Shown: piece by piece, positions 55,073 to 63,813 of the stretch
Numbering within the stretch: the first letter of the stretch is position 1
How the letters are laid out: the number at the start of each line of letters is the position of its first letter
DNA from: Psychromonas ingrahamii 37
GTDB taxonomy: Bacteria > Pseudomonadota > Gammaproteobacteria > Enterobacterales > Psychromonadaceae
Length of the DNA stretch: 64,000 bases
NCBI RefSeq assembly: GCF_000015285.1
Contig: NC_008709.1
Location: 3,162,001-3,226,000 of the forward strand
Reading direction: 5' to 3'
The notes under the pieces: generated by a model
Seen by the model: the letters and a program-made list of their open reading frames with translations, nothing else
What the model was told of the DNA's origin: nothing
The model's database searches: none
Translations under genes and position numbers: made by a program

Positions 55073-55318
55073 TTATTTTTTATAAGAAGTAGCAATATTA
55101 TCAATACGTGAATTTGCACGTTCTGCTTCACCAGCAACAGTTGCTAGATCTGCTTTCATGGATGCTTGATCGTCTGCTACCATATCAACTTTTGCTGATA
55201 ATTCACTTACTTGATTAGTAAGGTTAGACATACTTTCGTTCATGTCATCGTGATTTGAACAACCAGCAAGTAAAACAATTGATGCTACAGCACCAGTAAT
55301 TAGTAATTTTTTGTTCAT
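55073..55318 (-). CDS. lpp: major outer-membrane (Braun-type) lipoprotein Lpp
   Basis: An 81-residue lipoprotein. The lipobox LLAGC (Cys 20) follows signal MNKKLLITGAVASIVLLAG. The mature helix has heptads (MSNLTNQVSELSAKVDMVAD) that trimerise. The C-terminal lysine pair (TSYKK) is the attachment point to peptidoglycan. It tethers the outer membrane to the wall. AGAGG precedes the ATG. Confidence 0.92.
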   Translation of the reverse strand: MNKKLLITGAVASIVLLAGCSNHDDMNESMSNLTNQVSELSAKVDMVADDQASMKADLATVAGEAERANSRIDNIATSYKK

Positions 55319-56314
55319 AGAAAACCTCTTTTATTGAGTTAGGGTAACACCAGTGTACATTTTTATGTACTCTGACTAAGTATGTAATATGTTTACAATT
55401 TCGCCAGTTAAGTGTCCGTTTTTTTAAATTGTTTTATTAACCCACATTAAGTGAGTGGCAAATGATGCCTTAATTAATCTGATATATCTAGACATATTAA
55501 AGCATTATTTGCGATTATGTGACTAATAAATCTGATATTTATCCTGTTTGATATAATTAAATACACGCAGTATCTAAACAATTTTTTATCACAAAATATA
55601 AAGAGAATATTAAATCTCATTTGTACTTTAACACTAATCCCACTCATTAGGTGATCTATTGGGATGCACGGAAAATGGATCAAATCAATCACCAAGACTA
55701 AATAGAGTGCTCTCTCGGACTAGTCTTTATTTTAAACAGCATCGATCAATACTAGCCAGAACCCCCCTATATTCAAGGTAATGCCTTAAACTCGATTGCA
55801 CAGTTTTGTTATTACGGCTTACCGTGAATTTTAACTTACAGGAATGTAAAAATTTACATGATTTTTACAGCCTAAAAAGAGTCTCTTTCTTTATCGTTTT
55901 TTCCAATGAATATATCTTCTTGCTATTAGTACCAAACGCATCCAATAATTAATCAGCCTTGCTGGTAGTGGTCAGCGAAAGCTGTTCAAAATCCTTTCAT
56001 ACTATTTTGTGAAAGGAGAATAACTACTGCCTGCAACTCATGCCTTACTGGTGTTAATTTTTCCTACGCAATGCAGAGTACATCTTTGATACATTTGCTA
56101 TAAAGGCAAAGAAATATCATCCTATCTTTAAAATTAAAAGCGGCGCAATCGAGTTAAAAGTAATAGCCGATAACTTTTCTAATCTTTGAATCTCAAACAT
56201 CTGCGCTATGGAGAAAAAAATAACAATAAAAAGAGTAACAATATACAAACCCATGTCACTTATAATACAAAATACAGGTAGAATGCGGGTTGAATATTTT
56301 ATCTAAGAGAAGTA
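55319..56314. other. about 1 kb without a recognisable gene
   Basis: The left part must contain the lpp promoter on the minus strand. A hairpin CCTTTCA-tactattttg-TGAAAGG lies near 56003. Short frames in this stretch look random. It may hold an undetected small RNA or be decayed DNA; I cannot tell. Confidence 0.4.
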
Positions 56315-57013
56315 ATGGCAAATTTCAATACTCACTTCAACGTAGCCGCTATATCAACAGGTCTCGCCTCTGCAGTACTACTATCAGCAGAACATATAAA
56401 CATTAATACTGCATTGTGGCTTTGGTGTTTAGGCACTATCGGGGGATTATTACCCGACATCGATGCTGACAACTCAACATCACTTGATATTGTTTTTAAT
56501 ATTTTTGCTGCTGTTGCCCTATTAATGGTGCTGCACTACATTACTGGGGAGCACTTTAGAGAGATTCAATTTATTGAGTTACTGGCAATACCTTTCGGTG
56601 TTTATGGAATATTAAAATGGCTAATAAGACCAATTTTTGAAAAAATAACGGTGCATCGTGGCAGTTGTCATTCACTGTTATTTTTATTCTTGTGCGCACT
56701 CTTAACAATTCAGATCACTTGGGTATTTAATGACAATTATTTAACTGCATCGAGCTTTCATGCCTGGCTGTCGGGAGGATTTATTCTCTTTGGCGGGCTT
56801 ATCCACTTACTTTTAGATGAAATGTACAGTGTTGAGTTATCTAATCTCAGGGTAAAACGTTCCTTTGGTACAGCCTTAAAAATAGCGGACTTTAGAAATA
56901 AAAGTGCAACGCTAATGATGCTAGCTGCAATTATTGCACTAAGTTATATCGCTCCTGAAAGCGACTCTACGATTAATACACTAACAGACTGGTCAAGCTT
57001 TAAAGTTTGGTGA
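56315..57013 (+). CDS. membrane-bound metal-dependent hydrolase family protein (YdjM/DUF457 type)
   Basis: A 232-residue inner-membrane protein with about five helices. Metal-type motifs recur: NTHFN at the start, GTIGGLLPDIDADNST (about 41-56), HRGSCHSLLFLFL and GGLIHLLLDEMYSVEL. This is the pattern of the DUF457 / YdjM LexA-regulated family. Its substrate is unknown. AGAGAAG lies before the ATG. Confidence 0.85.
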   Translation: MANFNTHFNVAAISTGLASAVLLSAEHININTALWLWCLGTIGGLLPDIDADNSTSLDIVFNIFAAVALLMVLHYITGEHFREIQFIELLAIPFGVYGILKWLIRPIFEKITVHRGSCHSLLFLFLCALLTIQITWVFNDNYLTASSFHAWLSGGFILFGGLIHLLLDEMYSVELSNLRVKRSFGTALKIADFRNKSATLMMLAAIIALSYIAPESDSTINTLTDWSSFKVW

Positions 57014-57159
57014 TAGCAACACAGAAGCCAAGAATACAGCTAAAAAATCTGATCTTGTAAAATTGGATTAGGTTACAAAAAGGGAGCAACCTGCTCCCTA
57101 TTCCGGTCTGAGCTTAAGTTAAATAAGCCTGCGCCTTCCGCTTATATAAACCACGGCCA

Positions 57160-58066
57160 TTATTGACCTAACATATTAAAAATAGCTTTTTTATTTTTAT
57201 ACACGCCCAAAAAACCATTTTGATGAATAAAAATAGCGTTATCATCGTCACTTAACTTAGGATGTCCTATAACAAAACTGTTTTTTGTCGGAAAGAATTT
57301 GAATACACCATTGATTTTTTCTTTTACAAACCAAAGCGCATGGGTGATCTTTGCATATTCACTTTCACCATGGATCAGGTCAGGCCAACTGGGAGTATAT
57401 TCTGCTAAGATTAATACCTTATTTTTTTCAATTGTATCAACTTGTGAAGCTGCAATTATTTTTGCAGCCCGTTTAAGTTAGATCTGTTTTTTTGCAAATG
57501 AGAGAGAAATTTCAATGCCATTTTAAGCGCATCATAAAATGTGGGTACTCTTACATAAATTTTCCGGCATTTTTGAGCAGTTTACTCAATAAAAGTGCTC
57601 TTTAATATCAGAAAACTTTCGGGTGAGTACTTAGCTGTTTTTTTTCATTAAATACATCAACATAGTTATAAGTCGCAATCATCGCCGCAAATGAAAAATC
57701 AGACATTTTCTCTATACCTCAATCATGTTTATCAACTGTCTGTACAAAAAAATTTATTTCAGGGCTCTTTTCTCCTGTTGTCTGTTTAATCCACTGCCAT
57801 ACCATTCCGGCACTTGAAACCTGTCCATCTTTGATTTGATGATGATCAAATCGACAATTTTTAATATCGTAAATTCCGCCCATATCTAAAAAAATATCAG
57901 CCTGATTAATAAGTTTCATATTGCGCGTACGGATTATTTCAAGTTGATCGTAGTTAATACTTTATAAAGCGCTAACTATTTTATAAAGCACTAATAAGGC
58001 TACCGCAGTCACTTCGTCAGCATGAAACGAACCATTATGAGTCACTAATTGACTTTTTTGGATCAT
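57160..58066 (-). pseudogene. broken MYG1-family (UPF0160) protein gene
   Basis: Minus-strand fragments read in order. MIQKSQLVTHNGSFHADEVT starts at 58066. IIRTRNMKLINQADIFLDMG, then YDIKNCRFDHHQIKDGQVSS, come from 57930-57719. VLILAEYTPSWPDLIHGESE, then FVVIG-type KNSFVIGHPK, end with FLGVYKNKKAIFNMLGQ at 57160. Together they span a MYG1 protein from metal-binding N-terminus to C-terminus. Stop codons after KHD and a small duplication near 57965 (ttttataaagc) break it. Confidence 0.78.
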
Positions 58067-58513
58067 AATCGCCCCCCTTTTATCGATTAATAAATTAAAT
58101 ACCACTGCGAGTCGCGGTGCTGTATCGAATATTACTTCCTGCAATAATAAGCTCTAAATGATTAGCTTTGTTCCATAATAAAGTTGTCAGCATTTTTATC
58201 TATGCTTAACTCTTTGTAAATATTAAGATTACAGTTATTTAGAGATTTTTATAACAGCTTGTAATTGATAGGATTACAAGGTCGACCACAGTAAAATGGA
58301 ACAGAGAAAAATGATTATAATTCAGTGAAAAACACGACTTATTTATTTAACTTCACTTTTTTGTGACATACATAATACAATCAGTCATACCTTTTTAAGG
58401 GGTATTGCAGTTAAAAAATTAAATTTATATTAACACCTACATTTTCCGGTATGGTTTTTGCTTATTCCTAAAGAGCCACCACAACTTATTATTTGAAGCT
58501 AAGAGAGAAAAAA
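58067..58513. other. intergenic region upstream of the Kef-type gene
   Basis: About 450 AT-rich bases. The promoters of the broken MYG1 gene and the Kef gene lie here; no distinct element is recognised. Confidence 0.4.
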
Positions 58514-60112
58514 ATGGACTCTATTCTTATTATCATCTTCATTTCATTAGCAATTGCTAGCATATTAAATATTGTGCTAAAAAAATTCTCCGTATCACAC
58601 ATTATTGGTTACATTATCACCGGTACTATTATCAGTAATATTTTTGACTTTAATGGCAGTGAAGACCTTAACTCATTAGAGCTTATTGGTGAATTTGGCA
58701 TCGTCTTTTTAATGTTCACCATTGGCTTAGAGTTGTCCTTTTCTAAATTAAATAAAATGAAAGAGATCATTTTCTTTAATGGTTTTATACAAGTCGCTTT
58801 AAGCTCAGTGATTATTTTTATGCTTTCATACTACCTGTTTAATATTGACAGCACTTCCTCTATTATTATTGCACTGGCTTTTAGCTTGTCCTCCACGGCA
58901 ATAGTCTTAACTTATTTAAAAAAATCAAAAGATATTATCACCCCTTATGGCACCAAATCCGTTGCTATCTTAGTCTTTCAGGATTTGGCTGTTATTCCTA
59001 TTTTATTGCTGATTAGTTTTTTAGCCAATGATACTTTATCAATAACCGATGTGTTATTCAAAACCGCAATATCAGCGACTTTAGTCATTGTTTTCATGTT
59101 TACCTTAGGTAAAAAAATAATCGAATGGCTGCTGCATTTTTCCAGCACCGCCAGGTTGGATGAATTATTTTTAGCCTCAGTATTAACCATTGTGGTGGGC
59201 GCCTCGCTTTTAGCACACGAAATGGGATTTACCTACTCGTTAGGCTCCTTTATTGCAGGTATGATTATTGCCGGAACCACTTATCATGTAAAAGTGGAGT
59301 CAGATATCGCCTCTTATAAAGACCTTTTATTAGGCGCATTTTTCTTTTCTATCGGCACCAAAATTGACATCTTTTATTTCGCAAGCCATTTACATTTAGT
59401 GTTTGCGGTATTAGCTTTTACCATGTTAATAAAAGCGCTGATTATTTATTTTTTAATTCGTAAAAAATCTAATAAAAGTGATTCACTTAAATCGGCCATT
59501 GCACTTTGCCAAGTCGGTGAGTTTTCTTTTGCTATTTTCTCGATTGCCATTAGCCAAGAAATCATCACGCCTGAACTGGGCAGTTTCTTAATTTTAGTGG
59601 CGGTTTCCTCTATGATTGTTACGCCCTTTATGGTCAATAATATTTATAAAATAGCCTCTTTATTTGTAGTGGAGTTTTTTGAATCCGATAAAATTACCCC
59701 GATCAAGGAGACTAATCATACCGTTATTTGTGGCTTTGCGATCCTCGGGCGACTGGTAGCAAAAGAGTTAGAAAAAGAAGGACGGCAGTTTTTAATTATC
59801 TCAGATAATTTACAACATGTATTGGAGGCAAGAAAACGTGGATATATGGCTTATTTTGGTCATTTAGAGAAACACCCGGTATTAGAATCACTAAAAATAG
59901 AGCAGTCTTCCAGTATTATTATTACCGTCAATACCGCCAGAACCAAAAAAATTATCTGCGAAGCGGTACTCGATTATTATCCTCAAGCAAACTTAGTGGT
60001 CAGAATTAACAGTCTCGAGGAAAAAAAGACCTTGGCGAATCTGAATGTTCACTATTTTGTTCATGCTCAGCATGAAACCGCACTCCTGCTGGTTCAAAAA
60101 AGTCTCCGTTAA
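58514..60112 (+). CDS. CPA2 monovalent cation/proton antiporter (Kef type) with RCK domain
   Basis: A 532-residue protein. The membrane domain has about 12 helices (GEFGIVFLMFTIGLELSFSK and FSLSSTAIVLTYLKKSK are typical of KefB/KefC). The QVGEFSFAIFSIAISQE helix is the conserved core. A C-terminal TrkA-N domain begins HTVICGFAILGRLVAKELEKEG. It should exchange K+ or Na+ for H+ under ligand control. ATG 58514 follows GAGAG; a TTG 21 bases upstream is the alternative. Confidence 0.88.
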   Translation: MDSILIIIFISLAIASILNIVLKKFSVSHIIGYIITGTIISNIFDFNGSEDLNSLELIGEFGIVFLMFTIGLELSFSKLNKMKEIIFFNGFIQVALSSVIIFMLSYYLFNIDSTSSIIIALAFSLSSTAIVLTYLKKSKDIITPYGTKSVAILVFQDLAVIPILLLISFLANDTLSITDVLFKTAISATLVIVFMFTLGKKIIEWLLHFSSTARLDELFLASVLTIVVGASLLAHEMGFTYSLGSFIAGMIIAGTTYHVKVESDIASYKDLLLGAFFFSIGTKIDIFYFASHLHLVFAVLAFTMLIKALIIYFLIRKKSNKSDSLKSAIALCQVGEFSFAIFSIAISQEIITPELGSFLILVAVSSMIVTPFMVNNIYKIASLFVVEFFESDKITPIKETNHTVICGFAILGRLVAKELEKEGRQFLIISDNLQHVLEARKRGYMAYFGHLEKHPVLESLKIEQSSSIIITVNTARTKKIICEAVLDYYPQANLVVRINSLEEKKTLANLNVHYFVHAQHETALLLVQKSLR

Positions 60113-60159
60113 TACACTAAATAAAGTATTTTTACCTCTCCATTAATGCGTTAGAGACT

Positions 60160-60195
60160 AAAAAACCAGAGTGAATTATTCACCCTGGTTTTTTA
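60160..60195. terminator. bidirectional terminator after the Kef-type gene and phoA
   Basis: AAAAAACCAG and CTGGTTTTTT pair, with GTGAAT/ATTCAC inside, giving a long stem. It stands between two convergent genes. Confidence 0.85.
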
Positions 60196-60229
60196 TCTCT
60201 GTTCAGATTAAAAAAGAAAATGGAATCCG

Positions 60230-61822
60230 TTAGTGTCCAGACCGTACCGTCTTAATAAGTAACTTCCCAATTTCCGTATGGTGGGTAAGAGACGAAAATG
60301 GCGCGGTAGCCTGATCGGGTCCATAAGCAATCACTGCAACGGGTGTATCCGTATGCGTGCCAGTACCCCAAACTATATTCTGCTCTTCGCCCATCGCTCG
60401 GCCAATTAAATCATTGCGGACTTCTTCACCATAAACATAAAAGGCTTTAAAATCATTAACTTTAGGAAAGGTTTTAAGTTTTAAGTATTTGTTCTCAGGA
60501 TCGTAAAATTCATTTTCTTCGGTCACTAATATCTCTTTTGCCTGCGCCAGACTTATCTTAAATTCACTATTGGCATTCACTATTGCCAGCAATGATTCAG
60601 GCGATTTATCTGTTTGATCAAATTCAGCCAGCATATTGCCAAAACTTTTTTTCTGCTCATATAACTTGTCTAAAATAGCGAGGTTACCAAAGTTGAAATT
60701 CGGCTTGTAGTCACGATCTTTAAAAGCGATACCGGTTCGTTTTTCAGCTTTTGGTGTATTAGCACGTGAATAACTAAAACCAAATCCACCCGTTTCATGG
60801 TCAGCCGTAACAACGACTAAGGTATCTTTCCGGTTTTTTACCCATTCATAAACATATTCGACTGTTTCATCAAATTTAAGCATTTCATGTAACATGGTTG
60901 CCGCATCGTTATTATGTCCGGCCCAATCAATCTGCCCCCCTTCAACCATTAAAAAGAAACCATCGGGATCTTGGGATAACACATCCAGCGCTTTTATGGT
61001 CATTTCTTTCAGGCTAGGCATGGAACGCTCTGGCGAGTTTTTAGTATTGCTATAGGTAATACCATCCTGCATACCGGAGTATGCAAATAAACCAAGAATC
61101 TGATCGCCCGGCGCGTTTGCAAGTGCATCACGCGTATGGACGACGGCGTAACCTGCACCTTCAGCTTCTGTTAATAGGTTTTTTTCATCGATACGTTTAG
61201 ATTTAATTTTAATATCACCACCCGTTTTTTTAAGCAGTTTTTGATATACAGCGCCGCCCTCATTCGCGGACATCGGTATCCAGTAACGCAGCCCACCCGA
61301 CAACATCACATCAACACGGGTTGCCAACATCTCTTCAGCTATCTGATTTTCCAATGAACGGTGTGGTTGATGGGATGCAAATGCAGCGGGAGTTGCATGA
61401 GTTAAACGAGTATCGGAAACAAGTCCCGTCGCTTTACCTAAACTTTTAGCGATTTCTAATACGCTTTCAACAGGATTACCATCAACATCAATGCCTAAGG
61501 CTTCAGAAGGTGCACTCACACCCGATGCCAACTGCGAAGCCGAACAAGCTGAATCCACTACTAAAGCATCCGCTGGGCTGTGTAGTGACATACCTAAGAC
61601 ACCATTATCTATCATCGTTTTAAGTGCAGTATCACGGCCATTATAAATAGAATGCGGGGCTTTACGGGCATATTCTTCTAAAAGTCCCATTTGTCCGGGG
61701 CCCATACCATCACCAATCATTAAAATAACATTTTTAACGGGTGTTTCTGCAAAGCTTGAACAACTCGCAAGAGTAATAGAAAGCGCTAAAAACGTTTTTT
61801 TAACTGTGTTTAAGTTTGTCAT
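60230..61822 (-). CDS. phoA: alkaline phosphatase
   Basis: A 530-residue periplasmic phosphatase. Signal peptide ends SSFAET. The metal block NVILMIGDGMGPGQMGLLEE and the nucleophile Ser in VVDSACSASQLASG are complete. So are MVEGGQIDWAGHNNDA and VTADHETGGFGFSY. It releases phosphate from organic esters. A 16/18 Pho box precedes it. Start ATG 61822 with AGGAC upstream is preferred to a TTG one codon earlier. It works with the pst operon in the same window. Confidence 0.92.
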   Translation of the reverse strand: MTNLNTVKKTFLALSITLASCSSFAETPVKNVILMIGDGMGPGQMGLLEEYARKAPHSIYNGRDTALKTMIDNGVLGMSLHSPADALVVDSACSASQLASGVSAPSEALGIDVDGNPVESVLEIAKSLGKATGLVSDTRLTHATPAAFASHQPHRSLENQIAEEMLATRVDVMLSGGLRYWIPMSANEGGAVYQKLLKKTGGDIKIKSKRIDEKNLLTEAEGAGYAVVHTRDALANAPGDQILGLFAYSGMQDGITYSNTKNSPERSMPSLKEMTIKALDVLSQDPDGFFLMVEGGQIDWAGHNNDAATMLHEMLKFDETVEYVYEWVKNRKDTLVVVTADHETGGFGFSYSRANTPKAEKRTGIAFKDRDYKPNFNFGNLAILDKLYEQKKSFGNMLAEFDQTDKSPESLLAIVNANSEFKISLAQAKEILVTEENEFYDPENKYLKLKTFPKVNDFKAFYVYGEEVRNDLIGRAMGEEQNIVWGTGTHTDTPVAVIAYGPDQATAPFSSLTHHTEIGKLLIKTVRSGH

Positions 61823-61870
61823 CAATATTGTCCTTTGTATTATTTATTGGCGGCGACTATAAAGGAGATG

Positions 61871-61888
61871 TATGACATTTTTATGACA
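61871..61888 (-). promoter_or_regulatory. Pho box upstream of phoA
   Basis: On the minus strand TTGTCATAAAAATGTCAT matches CTGTCATAWAWCTGTCAY at 16 of 18 positions. It lies 50 bases before the phoA start codon. PhoB is expected to activate the gene when phosphate is scarce. Confidence 0.82.
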
Positions 61889-62089
61889 ATCACGATTTAA
61901 ATAAAATCATAATCATATTAGCGGGTTAAAGGAAAATGCTAAAGAAAAGTCAACAAAAAAGCATCACACAGCGGGTCTGAAAGAGAGCTTAATTAAATGA
62001 TTTTCTTTAATCAAACAGAGGTATGCACCGCTGTAATGAATATTAGCGTATCACTATCAACAGATAATGATACGCACGGTAAACAGCTA

Positions 62090-62749
62090 TTAAGCGAAAC
62101 GTTGTTGCCCAGGTAAGGTAACCAGTTTGTGTTCAAGTACTTTTAACAAAACACCGTAAGCGGGTAAAAACAGCCCTAAACTCACCAGCAATTTAAACGC
62201 ATAATCGACAGTAGCTATCTCTGGCCAGTTATTTGCCATAAACAGATCATTTGAGGCATAAAATGCTAATCCAAAAAAGACAGCAGTATCAAGTAAATTA
62301 CCAATAACCGTTGAACAGGCAGGTGCAACCCACCAAGAGCGTGTTCTACGTAATTGTGCAAAGATGGTTATATCCATTAACTGGCCAACAAAATAGGCTG
62401 CAAAACTAGCAAATGCAATACGCAATACAAAAGTATTTAATTCGGCCAACGCACCAAAACCTTTGAATCCACCCTGGTGAAAGATAACGCCGATGACATA
62501 GGAAATAATTAACGCGGGTAGCATCGCTTTAAGAATTATTTTCCGCGCTGCTTCCTGACCAAAAATTCTGACCGTTAAGTCGGTAGCAAGATACACAAAC
62601 GGGAAACTGAATGCACCCCAGGTAGTATGCAAACCAAAGATTGTAAATGGCAACTGCACGAGGTAATTACTGGCACTAATAATTAAAATATGGAAGCTAA
62701 CCAGTACGACAAGCGCACGGCGAATTTGAACAGCAGTTAGTGATAACAT
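62090..62749 (-). CDS. yhhQ: queuosine precursor transporter (VUT family, YhhQ)
   Basis: A 219-residue inner-membrane protein with six helices. FSFPFVYLATDLTVRIFGQE carries the D-x-T-x-R-IFG motif of the family. LRRTRSWWVAPACSTVIGNL and LDTAVFFGLAF follow. In E. coli YhhQ imports preQ0/preQ1 for queuosine in tRNA. A preQ1-riboswitch-like element overlaps its ribosome site, in agreement. Confidence 0.92.
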   Translation of the reverse strand: MLSLTAVQIRRALVVLVSFHILIISASNYLVQLPFTIFGLHTTWGAFSFPFVYLATDLTVRIFGQEAARKIILKAMLPALIISYVIGVIFHQGGFKGFGALAELNTFVLRIAFASFAAYFVGQLMDITIFAQLRRTRSWWVAPACSTVIGNLLDTAVFFGLAFYASNDLFMANNWPEIATVDYAFKLLVSLGLFLPAYGVLLKVLEHKLVTLPGQQRFA

Positions 62750-62755
62750 GGTTTT

Positions 62756-62801
62756 ACCTTTTTATTGTTTAAATGAACTTGCGGGGTGAGGGAACCCGCT
62801 A
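62756..62801 (-). promoter_or_regulatory. probable preQ1-I riboswitch in the yhhQ leader
   Basis: On the minus strand AGCGGGTTCCCTCACCCCGC forms hairpin P1 (GCGGG/CCCGC) with a loop UUCCCUCAC. An A-rich tail ends AAAAAGG, which is also the Shine-Dalgarno of yhhQ 7 bases before the ATG. Loop CCU can pair with tail AGG as P2, the pseudoknot of preQ1-I elements. The tail is longer than in classic examples. It should lower translation when preQ1 is present. Confidence 0.6.
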
Positions 62802-62823
62802 TTAAATTGTTTTAATTTTGTTA

Positions 62824-62847
62824 GTGAATAAAGCGATGTTTATTCAC
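62824..62847. repeat. 9-bp inverted repeat upstream of the riboswitch
   Basis: GTGAATAAA and TTTATTCAC enclose GCGATG. It lies in the yhhQ promoter/leader region, 23 bases upstream of the riboswitch on the minus strand. It may be an operator or a leader hairpin. Confidence 0.45.
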
Positions 62848-63017
62848 ACCGATGGAACCCTAATCGGGCGGCATATTATAAAGATGTTTTAACTTAGAGC
62901 AAGGATAAACCCACATTCACATAAATATTCCTCGGTGTCTTTTCTGAAAAGAGAACTTGAGAACTCCGACTTTCCCGCTATCATAGACAATGCTCATTCA
63001 TCTGCAAACAGGAAAAC

Positions 63018-63680
63018 ATGTCATTTAATAACCCGATAAAACCGGCAAAAGATATTGACGGAGTACGCAGATCTGCCTTTTGGCATTTAGGGCGGCGTGA
63101 CCACAGTGAAAAAGAGCTGCGTGAAAAAATTGCGCGTAAAACTGACAATCAGCAATGGATTGATACGGTGATAAGCGAATGTTTTGAGTATGGTTATTTA
63201 GATGATGCGCGCTTTGTAGATAATTTTATTCGCTCCTCACAAAATAAAGGCTTTGGAAGCACGCGCATTAAACGTGATTTACAGCGTAAAGGCATCGACG
63301 TAAGTCACCTTGATCAGGTGTTTGAAGATGATCCCCATGATTATATCCCCGATGCCCTCACCCTGCTGTCACTAAAATATAAGCAGCGTATTGCCAACCA
63401 ATACTTAAAACAAAAGGCGATGCTTTTCCTGCAAAGCAAGGGCCATCATTTCGATGATATATTCAAGGCAATCGATCAACATAATGAAGCATATCCTGTT
63501 GATGATTGTGATTATTTGAGTGAGGCAGTGGTACTGTTATCACGTAAATTTAAAACAGCCATTATCGAACGCAAGCTGCATGATAAGGCAATGCGCTTGT
63601 TAATCTCAAGAGGAAATTCGTTTAACAATGCGCTCGATGCAATCAAAGCCTTTAATGATGATATGGATAAAGAAGAATAA
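63018..63680 (+). CDS. recX: RecX family regulatory protein, extended form
   Basis: A 220-residue protein; most RecX are about 150-170. RRSAFWHLGRRDHSEKELRE and then YLDDARFVDNFIRSSQNKGF with RIKRDLQRKGID are the RecX three-helix modules. Two more modules follow, LLSLKYKQ...KAMLFLQSKGHHFDDIFKAI and LLSRKFKT...KAMRLLISRGNSFNNALDAI, a clear internal repeat. RecX limits RecA filaments. No recA is adjacent. Confidence 0.88.
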   Translation: MSFNNPIKPAKDIDGVRRSAFWHLGRRDHSEKELREKIARKTDNQQWIDTVISECFEYGYLDDARFVDNFIRSSQNKGFGSTRIKRDLQRKGIDVSHLDQVFEDDPHDYIPDALTLLSLKYKQRIANQYLKQKAMLFLQSKGHHFDDIFKAIDQHNEAYPVDDCDYLSEAVVLLSRKFKTAIIERKLHDKAMRLLISRGNSFNNALDAIKAFNDDMDKEE

Positions 63681-63703
63681 ATATTCAGCTTTGAGCCTTC
63701 GAG

Positions 63704-63760
63704 CGGCGAGTAACGGCTGACGGCTGACGGCTATCAGCTGACGGCTATCGGCTTGGAGCC
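63704..63760. repeat. short GGCTGAC/GGCTATC repeat tract
   Basis: ACGGCTGACGGCTGACGGCT, then ATCAGCTGACGGCTATCGGC. An imperfect 7-8-base repeat between recX and radA. Similar tracts occur as scattered repeats in marine gammaproteobacteria; role unknown. Confidence 0.6.
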
Positions 63761-63813
63761 TTACAGCTTTAAACCCTTTCAGTATTAACGAATTTTTCAA
63801 TGGATTATAAATA

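Noticed and set aside
55474-55695. Minus-strand open frame of 73 codons
   Set aside because: No ribosome site, signal peptide or recognisable motif, and amino acid make-up typical of translated AT-rich spacer.
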